Positions 57,910-64,000 of a stretch of 64,000 nt of DNA are shown here, in pieces (positions within the stretch are counted from its first letter, which is position 1; each line of letters begins with the position of its first letter). This DNA comes from Streptomyces sp. NBC_00691 (GTDB lineage: Bacteria; Actinomycetota; Actinomycetes; Streptomycetales; Streptomycetaceae): assembly GCF_036226665.1 (NCBI RefSeq), contig NZ_CP109007.1, forward strand, positions 7,130,001 through 7,194,000, written 5' to 3'. Below the pieces are notes generated by a model. The model saw only the letters and a list, made by a program, of their open reading frames with translations, had not been told where the DNA came from and did no database searches. The position numbers and the translations under genes were made by a program.

Positions 57910-57959
57910 CGACTGTGTCATTCAATACAGTCGATCGACATGTTCACTCGACAAAGTCG
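57910..57959. promoter_or_regulatory. Two tandem TetR operators at the CYP102 promoter
   Basis: CGACTGTGTC-ATTC-AATACAGTCG (57910-57933) and CGACATGTTC-ACTC-GACAAAGTCG (57936-57959) both have the 10-4-10 form with outer CGAC ... GTCG. They are separated by 2 bp and end 47 bp before the CYP102 start codon. Confidence 0.65.
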
Positions 57960-58006
57960 CATGTAGATTGGCTGGTGACTGCTGGAGTGCAACGAAAGGC
58001 ACGCTC

Positions 58007-61000
58007 ATGACTCAGGTGTCCGTAGGCGCGGCGCGGGCGATCCCCGAGCGCCCCCCGCTGCCCCTCGTAGGCCACGCGTTCAACGTTCCGGCGGGCGCGG
58101 ACTTCCTGGCCTACCTGCAGAAGGAGTTCAGGGAATTCGGCCCGGTGTACCGGCTGCGGCTCTTCGGGAGGGACACCGTCATGGTCGGCGGCCTGGACCT
58201 CGTGACCGAACTGTCGGACGAGAGCCGGTTCCGCAAGCATGTTCACACCGACCTGGTCGAGGTCCGGGCTCTGGCCGGGGACGGTCTGTTCACCGCCTAC
58301 AATCACGAGCCGAACTGGCGCAAGGCCCACGACATCCTGATGCCCGCGTTCTCGCTCGGCTCGATGCGCAGCTACCACGCCCCCATGCTCCAGGTCGCCC
58401 GCTCGCTGATCGGCAAGTGGGACCGGCTGGCCGGGGTGCAGACGGTGGACGTGCCCGACGAGATGACCCGGCTGACCTTCGACACGATCGGCCTGTGCGG
58501 CTTCGGCTACGACTTCGAGTCCTTCCGCCGCGACGACCTGCACCCCTTCGTCGATGCGATGTCCCGGGCTCTCGTCTTCGCTCAGGAGAAGGGCGAGTCC
58601 ATCCCGGGCTCCGAGCTGTTCAAGAGGAAGAAGGTCGAGCGGTTCCGCGCGGACGTCGACCTGATGACGGACCTCGTCGACGACGTGATCAGGGAGCGCC
58701 GTGCCTCCGGCGACACCGGCACGGACGATCTGATGGGGCTGATGCTGCACACGAAGGACCCCGTCACCGGCGAACTCCTGGACGACGTCAACATCCGGCA
58801 CCAGGTGATCACCTTCCTGATCGCCGGCCACGAGACCACCAGCAGTGCGCTCTCCTTCGCCCTGTACTACCTGACCAAGCATCCGGAGGTGCTCGCCCGG
58901 GCCCAGGCCGAGGTGGACGCCCTCTGGGGCGACACCGAATCCCCGGACCCCCAGTACGGCGACATCGGCAAGCTCACCTACATCCGCCAGGTGCTCAACG
59001 AGAGCCTGCGGCTGTGGCCGACGGCGCCCGCGTACGCCGTCGAGCCGATCGAGGACACCGTCATCGGCGGCAAGTACCCCGTACGCAAGGGCGAGTCGCT
59101 GATGGTCATCGCCTCGGCCGTGCACCGCGACGCGGCCTGGGGGGAGAACGTCGAGCTGTTCGATCCCGAGCGCTTCACTCCCGAGCGGGAGGCGGCCCGT
59201 TCCGTGCACGCCTTCAAGCCGTTCGGCAGCGGCGAACGGGCCTGCATCGGGCGCCAGTTCGCGCTGCACGAGGCCACCCTGCTGCTCGGCCTGCTGGTGC
59301 ACCGCTACCGCCTGATCGACCACACCGACTACCAGATGAAGATCAAGTCGACGCTGACCATCAAGCCCGACGGGTTCAGCCTGAGGCTCGCCCGCCGCAC
59401 CAGCGACGAACGGCGCCTGCCCGCCGCCGCGGCGGCGGACCCCGCCGCGGGCCGGACCGCGGTTGTGACGCGCCGGGCGAGCGGCACCGCGCTGACGCTG
59501 CTCCACGGTTCGAACCTCGGCACCTGCGCCGGCATCGCCCGCGACCTCGGCACGGACGGCGAGGAGCACGGCTTCGCCCCGGCCGTCGCCTCCCTCGACC
59601 AGTACACGGAGAGGCTGGCCGACTCCAAGGGCCCCGTCGTCATCGTCGCCGCCTCCTACAACGGTCGCCCGACCGACGACGCCGCCGGGTTCGTCGCCGC
59701 CCTGGAGAACCTCGCCCCCGGCTCGCTCACGGGGCTGCGGTACGCCGTCCTCGGTGTCGGCGACCGCAACTGGGCAGCCACCTACCAGCGGATCCCCACC
59801 CTGATCGACGAGCGTCTGACCGCCGCCGGCGCCGTCCCGCTCCTGGAACGCGGCAGTGCCGACGCCTCCGGCGACTTCGGCGGAGTGGTCGACCGGTGGA
59901 CGGAAGACCTGTGGAAGGCGCTCCTGGAGGAGTACGGCGAGGCGACCGCCGGTGAAGCGGCCGGCCCCGCGCCTGAGGCGGAAGGGGAAGGACTGTACGA
60001 GCTGGAGGACACCTCGGAGTCGGTCCTCGGCGGTCTGGCCGAACGGCACGGCGTCCAGCCGATGGAGGTCCTCGAAGCGTACGAACTCGTCGACACCGAC
60101 CACGAACTGGGCCGCTCCAAGCGGTTCCTGCGGCTCCGGCTGCCCGAGGGCGTCACCTATCGCACCGCCGACCACCTGGCCGTCCTGCCCGGCAACCCCG
60201 AGGCCCTCGTCCAGCGCGTCGCCGACCGCTTCGGCCTCGACCTGGACCGCACCGTCCGACTGCGCGCCCGCCGCCGCAGCCGGGGCGCCCTGCCCGTCGA
60301 CCGGCCGCTGACCCTGCGCCGCCTGCTCACCGACTTCGTCGAGCTCCAGGACGCGGCCACCCAGGAGCAGGTCGCCGTGCTCGCCGAGCACACCGCCTGC
60401 CCGCCCGAGAAGCAGCCGCTCACCGCCCTCGCCACCGCAGATCCCGAGACCTTCCGGGAGCAGGTGACCGGCGCCGGGCTCGGCGTCCTGGACCTCCTGG
60501 AGCGCTACCGCGCGTGCGAGCTGCCCTTCGAGAGCTTCCTGGAGCTGCTGCCGGTGCTGCGTCCCCGGCACTACTCGATCTCGTCGTCCCCCGCGGCGCG
60601 GCCCGGCGAGGCCGACCTGATGGTGTCACTGCTCGCCGCACCCCACCGGTCGGGCGAGGGTACTTTCCGGGGCATCGCCTCGCACTTCCTGCAGACCGTG
60701 GACGCGGGCGACGTGATCCAGGCCCGGGTCCTGCCCTGCAACGAGTCCTTCCGGCTTCCCGGGGACACCTCCGTGCCGGTGATCCTGGTCAGCGCGGGCA
60801 CCGGCCTCGCGCCGTTCCGCGGCGCCGTCCTGGACCGCCACCACGCGGGCTCGACCGGCACCCTGCTCTGCTACTTCGGCTGCGACCACCCCGACGTGGA
60901 CTTCCTGCACCGGGAGGAGTTCGAGGCGGCCGAGGCGGCCGGCGCCGTCAGCATGCGCCCCACCTTCATGCACGCGCCCGAGAACGGCGCTCGGTTCGTC

Positions 61001-61222
61001 CAGGAGCGCATCGCCCGCGAGAGCGAGGAGGTGTGGTCGGTCCTGGAGGCGGGCGGACGCGTCTACATCTGCGGCGACGGCCGCCGCATGGCACCCGCCG
61101 TACGGGAGGCGTTCATGGCGATCCACCGCGAGCGGACCGGCGCGAGCGACGAGCAGGCCGTGGCGTGGCTGGCGGAGCTCGTCGCGTCCGGACGCTACGT
61201 CGAGGACGTCTGGGCCGGCTGA
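58007..61222 (+). CDS. Self-sufficient cytochrome P450 / NADPH-P450 reductase (CYP102, P450 BM3 type)
   Basis: This 1071-residue fusion has a P450 domain at about residues 1-460, with PPLPLVGHAFNVPAG, I-helix FLIAGHETTSSALSFALYYL, ExxR in LNESLRLWPTAP and haem loop FGSGERACIGRQFALHEA. A flavodoxin FMN domain follows (LTLLHGSNLGTCAGIARDLG, about 490-640). The FAD/NADPH domain has RHYSISSSPAA, SAGTGLAPFRG and a C-terminus ending RYVEDVWAG. Such enzymes hydroxylate medium- and long-chain fatty acids near the omega end without partners. The FMN loop and the P450 domain look intact. Expression is probably repressed by the TetR protein encoded convergently. Confidence 0.95.
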   Translation: MTQVSVGAARAIPERPPLPLVGHAFNVPAGADFLAYLQKEFREFGPVYRLRLFGRDTVMVGGLDLVTELSDESRFRKHVHTDLVEVRALAGDGLFTAYNHEPNWRKAHDILMPAFSLGSMRSYHAPMLQVARSLIGKWDRLAGVQTVDVPDEMTRLTFDTIGLCGFGYDFESFRRDDLHPFVDAMSRALVFAQEKGESIPGSELFKRKKVERFRADVDLMTDLVDDVIRERRASGDTGTDDLMGLMLHTKDPVTGELLDDVNIRHQVITFLIAGHETTSSALSFALYYLTKHPEVLARAQAEVDALWGDTESPDPQYGDIGKLTYIRQVLNESLRLWPTAPAYAVEPIEDTVIGGKYPVRKGESLMVIASAVHRDAAWGENVELFDPERFTPEREAARSVHAFKPFGSGERACIGRQFALHEATLLLGLLVHRYRLIDHTDYQMKIKSTLTIKPDGFSLRLARRTSDERRLPAAAAADPAAGRTAVVTRRASGTALTLLHGSNLGTCAGIARDLGTDGEEHGFAPAVASLDQYTERLADSKGPVVIVAASYNGRPTDDAAGFVAALENLAPGSLTGLRYAVLGVGDRNWAATYQRIPTLIDERLTAAGAVPLLERGSADASGDFGGVVDRWTEDLWKALLEEYGEATAGEAAGPAPEAEGEGLYELEDTSESVLGGLAERHGVQPMEVLEAYELVDTDHELGRSKRFLRLRLPEGVTYRTADHLAVLPGNPEALVQRVADRFGLDLDRTVRLRARRRSRGALPVDRPLTLRRLLTDFVELQDAATQEQVAVLAEHTACPPEKQPLTALATADPETFREQVTGAGLGVLDLLERYRACELPFESFLELLPVLRPRHYSISSSPAARPGEADLMVSLLAAPHRSGEGTFRGIASHFLQTVDAGDVIQARVLPCNESFRLPGDTSVPVILVSAGTGLAPFRGAVLDRHHAGSTGTLLCYFGCDHPDVDFLHREEFEAAEAAGAVSMRPTFMHAPENGARFVQERIARESEEVWSVLEAGGRVYICGDGRRMAPAVREAFMAIHRERTGASDEQAVAWLAELVASGRYVEDVWAG

Positions 61223-61239
61223 TTCTCGCAAGGGGGAGG

Positions 61240-61283
61240 GAACGGTTGTGGGCGCACCTGGAAGGGTGTGCCCACAACCGTTC
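61240..61283. terminator. Bidirectional terminator between CYP102 and tetR
   Basis: A 19-bp stem (one G-T pair) runs from GAACGGTTGTGGGCGCACC to GGTGTGCCCACAACCGTTC with a 6-nt loop. It fills most of the 71-bp gap between the convergent genes. Confidence 0.85.
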
Positions 61284-61293
61284 TCGCGTCGAG

Positions 61294-61920
61294 TCAGGCC
61301 GTCGGTACGTCCGGAAGGTCGAGGTCCCCCTTGGCCAGCGCCACGGTCGCGGCCACGAGCGCCCTGAGCCCCGTCCGCTCGGTGGCGTCGTCCGGCAGGG
61401 TCTGGAGGACCTGCATGGTGAGTCCGTCGAAGCCGGAGAGGAAGAACCGGGCCACGGTCGCGGGGGACTCGGCCAGTTCCTGCCCCGTCCTCCCGGCCGT
61501 CTCCGTGATGACCTGTGCGGTCACCTCTATGACCCGCCGGTAGTGGCTCTGCCGTGCCTCGTCGAGACCGGGCACGCGCAGGGCGAACAGGGTCAGCTCG
61601 CTGAGCAGCTGGTGGTGCGACGTCGGCTCGCGCACGGTGCTCCACAGGGCGCCCGCCAGGGCGCTGAAGGTCTCCTCGAAGCCCGCGTCCTCCGGTGCCG
61701 CCCGCTGCACCTGCGCGACCAGCTCGTCGGTGATCTGGTCCATGACAGCCCGGTACAGGTCCTCCTTCGTGCCGAAGGTGTAGTGGACGGTGGCCTGCGC
61801 GACGCCGAGCTCCGCGGCGATGGCGCGGGTGCTCCCCGCGGCGACGCCCTCCCGGGTCATGAGGTCGATGGCCGCCTTGATCAACTGGGGGCGGCGCTCC
61901 GCCGCGGAAACATGAGCCAT
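61294..61920 (-). CDS. TetR family repressor of the CYP102 locus
   Basis: The 208-residue protein has its DNA-binding domain at about residues 8-55 (LIKAAIDLMTREGVAAGSTR, then AIAAELGVAQATVHYTFGTK). A larger ligand domain follows, with FFLSGFDGLTMQVLQTLPDD. ATG 61920 (MAHVSAAERRPQ) was chosen; an in-frame start 14 codons upstream would overlap the operator. CYP102A1 of Bacillus is likewise controlled by a TetR protein (BM3R1) that releases DNA on binding fatty acids. A 24-bp operator just before this gene indicates autoregulation. Confidence 0.9.
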   Translation of the reverse strand: MAHVSAAERRPQLIKAAIDLMTREGVAAGSTRAIAAELGVAQATVHYTFGTKEDLYRAVMDQITDELVAQVQRAAPEDAGFEETFSALAGALWSTVREPTSHHQLLSELTLFALRVPGLDEARQSHYRRVIEVTAQVITETAGRTGQELAESPATVARFFLSGFDGLTMQVLQTLPDDATERTGLRALVAATVALAKGDLDLPDVPTA

Positions 61921-61933
61921 GCGTTCACTATAT

Positions 61934-61957
61934 CGACTTAGTCGATCGATCAAGTCG
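61934..61957. promoter_or_regulatory. TetR operator at its own promoter
   Basis: CGACTTAGTC-GATC-GATCAAGTCG has the 10-4-10 geometry with two mismatches between arms. It lies 13 bp from the tetR start codon. Confidence 0.65.
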
Positions 61958-61971
61958 GCCACGAGCAGGCC

Positions 61972-64000
61972 TTACGTCCCTTCGGCAGCCGACGCGCTGT
62001 CCGCGGGAAGAGCCTGCTCGGCCCAGATGACCTTTCCCTCGCGACCGTGCCGCGTCCCCCAGCGCTCAGCGCACTGGGCGACGAGGAGCAGGCCGCGGCC
62101 GCCTTCGTCGTAGCTCCGGGCACGGCGCAGATGCGGGGCGGTGCTGCTGGCGTCGGAGACCTCGCAGGTGAGAGTCGACTGGAGGATCAGTCGCAGCTGG
62201 ATGGGGCTCTTGCCGTAGCGGATCGCGTTCGTGACCAGTTCGCTGACGACCAGCTCCGTGGTGAAGGAGAGTTCCTCCACCCCCCAGGTCGTCAGGACGT
62301 CGGAGGCGAAGCGTCGGGCCCCGGACACGGCCGCCGGATCGGGCGGGAGGTCCATCGTGGCCACGTGGTCCGGGTCGAGGGCACGGGTCCGGGCGACGAG
62401 CAGGGCGACGTCGTCGGCGGGGCGGCCGGGCAGCAGCGCGGCCAAGAGCCGGTCGCAGATCCCCTCGAGTGTGTCCGGCGCCGAGGTGAGGACGTCGTGC
62501 AGCGTGGCGAGTCCCTGGTCCACGTCACGCGTGCGGCCGGCGATCAGCCCGTCGGTGTACAGGACCAGCAGGCTGTCCTCCGGCAGCTCGAACTCCGCCG
62601 TCTCGAAGGGGAGTCCACCCAGGCCGAGGGGCGGTCCGATCGGTACCTCGGGCGACTCGACCACCCTGGCGGCCCGGGCGGTCCCGCCCCGCGCCGGGGA
62701 GGTCACCACGGTCGGCGGGACATGTCCGGCACTGGCCAGGGAGCACCGGCGGGAGACGGGGTCGTAGATCGCGTACAGGCAGGTGGCGCTGGTCTCGCCC
62801 TCGTCCGCGGACTCCTCGCGCTGCATGCGGATGACCACGTCGTCCAGATGGGTGAGAAGTTCGTCGGGCATGAGGTCGATGTCGGCGAAGGCGCGGACGG
62901 CCGTGCGGAGCCGGCCCATGGTGGCGGCGGCGTGCAGGCCGTGACCGACCACGTCGCCGACGACCAGTGCCACGCGGGCTCCGGACAAGGGAATGACGTC
63001 GTACCAGTCGCCGCCCACGCCGGCGCGGGACCCGGCGGGCAGGTAACGCGAGGCGGTTTCGACGGCCGAGTGCTTCACCGTGGTGCGCGGAAGCAGGGTC
63101 CGCTGGAGGGCGAGCGCGGTGGAACGCTCATGGGTGTACCGGCGGGCGTTGTCGATGGACACCGCCGCCCTGGAGGCGATCTCCTGCGCCAGCAGGAGGT
63201 CGTCGTCGTCGAAGGGGGCCGAGGTGCGATGGCGTACGAACTGCACCAGGCCGAGGATCTCCCCGCGGGCGTGCAGAGGCACGAGGAGTACGGAGTGGAG
63301 ACCGAGGCCGCGCAGCACCCGGCCGTGGGACTCCGACGGCGCCACCCACGTGGGCATCTCGGTCCCCGTGATGTGGTGCAGGCCGGATCGTCCGCTGGTC
63401 AGCGCGCGAACCGGTTCAGAACCTTCGGGGTAGGCGTGGGTCTCACCGACGTGGAGCGGGGACTCCGGACAGCCGTCGAGGACGGAGCGCTGGGCGACGC
63501 GGCGCTGCGTCAGGGCCTCCGGCGGGCCGGTGCCGGTCTCGTCGAGTGCGGAGTCGAAGAGGTCGACGGTGACGAGGTCGGCGAAGTCCTCGGTGCAGAC
63601 CTCCGTCAGCTCCTCCGCGGTGCGGGAGATGTCGAGCGTGGTCCCGATCCGCTTGCTCGCCCTGTCGGTGAGGGCGAGTCGACGCTGCAGCAGACGGTCG
63701 CGTTCCTCCTGGTAGGCGGCGACGACCTCTTCCGAGGAACGGTCCACGTAGTCGAAACCGATCGCGACCAGCCTCACCGTGGCCAGGTTGATCATGTGCC
63801 AGTCGTCGGTGAGACGGGGCGCTTCGGCCTGCAGCTGTTCGAGCAGGCTGAGATGGCCGAGCCGGTAGGCACGGAGCAGCCGGCTCACCGGGATTCCCCG
63901 CCGGGCGTAGAGGCGGGCGATGTCCAAGGCGGCCGGAGGAGCTTCCGGCGCGCCCGCCCCGGGGCGGGTCTCCAGGAGGTCCAGCAGGGCGGTGACGTGC
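61972..64000 (-). CDS. SpoIIE-type PP2C phosphatase with GAF and HATPase domains (5' end beyond window)
   Basis: At least 675 residues are visible. The N-terminal visible part (LDIARLYARRGIPVSRLLRA, YRLGHLSLLEQLQAEAPRL) resembles PucR/RsbR-like sensory helices. The GAF domain (about 95-265 of the visible part) ends LAQEIASRAAVSIDNARRYT. The SpoIIE/PP2C domain has AGVGGDWYDVIPLSGARVAL, VVGDVVGHGLHAAATMGRLR and LVLYTDGLIAGRTRD. The C-terminal RsbW-like HATPase has LVVSELVTNAIRYGKSP and DEGGRGLLLVAQCAERWG. Such proteins switch anti-sigma factor pathways. The frame stays open to base 64000 with no convincing start. Confidence 0.92.
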   Translation of the reverse strand, partial: HVTALLDLLETRPGAGAPEAPPAALDIARLYARRGIPVSRLLRAYRLGHLSLLEQLQAEAPRLTDDWHMINLATVRLVAIGFDYVDRSSEEVVAAYQEERDRLLQRRLALTDRASKRIGTTLDISRTAEELTEVCTEDFADLVTVDLFDSALDETGTGPPEALTQRRVAQRSVLDGCPESPLHVGETHAYPEGSEPVRALTSGRSGLHHITGTEMPTWVAPSESHGRVLRGLGLHSVLLVPLHARGEILGLVQFVRHRTSAPFDDDDLLLAQEIASRAAVSIDNARRYTHERSTALALQRTLLPRTTVKHSAVETASRYLPAGSRAGVGGDWYDVIPLSGARVALVVGDVVGHGLHAAATMGRLRTAVRAFADIDLMPDELLTHLDDVVIRMQREESADEGETSATCLYAIYDPVSRRCSLASAGHVPPTVVTSPARGGTARAARVVESPEVPIGPPLGLGGLPFETAEFELPEDSLLVLYTDGLIAGRTRDVDQGLATLHDVLTSAPDTLEGICDRLLAALLPGRPADDVALLVARTRALDPDHVATMDLPPDPAAVSGARRFASDVLTTWGVEELSFTTELVVSELVTNAIRYGKSPIQLRLILQSTLTCEVSDASSTAPHLRRARSYDEGGRGLLLVAQCAERWGTRHGREGKVIWAEQALPADSASAAEGT

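Noticed and set aside
57944..60571. 875-codon minus-strand frame opposite the CYP102 gene
   Set aside because: All CYP102 domains and catalytic motifs are on the plus strand. The minus frame has no recognisable motif.

Overview
The window is very GC-rich. Its codon use, GTG starts, four-base start/stop overlaps and gene families (LAL-type LuxR regulators, OsdK/OsdR, DUF1345, OpcA, many cytochromes P450) point to a Streptomyces chromosome. The genus is inferred from content; no rRNA or other taxonomic marker is present. I recognised no tRNA, rRNA or CRISPR array.

Region 1 (1-12.5 kb) is sugar and organic-acid catabolism. A partial enolase-superfamily sugar-acid dehydratase diverges from an IclR regulator and an SMP-30 lactonase. 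lutABC (lactate oxidation) follows, then the divergent xylA/xylB pair around a ROK-type operator, a DUF1349 protein, a ketopantoate reductase with its HxlR regulator (perfect palindromic operator), and a ROK repressor that is the likely XylR.

Region 2 (12.5-21.3 kb) holds a MacB/FtsX-like ABC exporter, a WGR-domain/beta-propeller protein, small membrane proteins (DUF350, HdeD, DoxX), an M20 dipeptidase and a stand-alone opcA.

Region 3 (21.4-25 kb) is the most striking part. A methyltransferase and P450 operon diverges from a second P450. The stop codon of that second P450 overlaps an 18-bp open reading frame, ATG to TGA, encoding only Met-Lys-Tyr-Trp-His. The tiny ORF has a perfect Shine-Dalgarno sequence and is followed by a 15-bp-stem terminator. 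It matches the M-x-Y-x-H pattern of biarylitide-type minimal RiPP precursors cross-linked by a P450.

Region 4 (25-40.4 kb) is mixed: a zinc-ribbon protein, a STAS-like protein, a LysE exporter, a NarL-type two-component pair, a sirtuin, a cardiolipin synthase-like enzyme, a BrkB-like membrane protein, a secreted subtilisin with P-domain, and a large LAL-type LuxR regulator with a degenerate Walker A.

Region 5 (40.4-56.6 kb) resembles the Streptomyces OsdKR / mycobacterial DosR dormancy regulon. It has Hsp20, a flavodoxin, CBS-BON proteins, a beta-CASP MBL nuclease, an ADH/HAD/GH65 operon, an Acg nitroreductase, two universal stress proteins, a DosS-like kinase with its response regulator, and DUF1345. 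Remnants of a transposase, a USP, an Rv1733c-like protein and a P-type ATPase lie between these genes. A recurring 14-bp box close to GGGCCG-NN-CGGYCC lies in front of the main stress operons.

Region 6 (56.7-64 kb) has a CYP102-type self-sufficient P450/reductase divergent from a zinc alcohol dehydrogenase, with a TetR repressor. All three promoters carry 24-bp inverted repeats of the same 10-4-10 geometry. The window ends in a SpoIIE-type phosphatase that runs off the edge.
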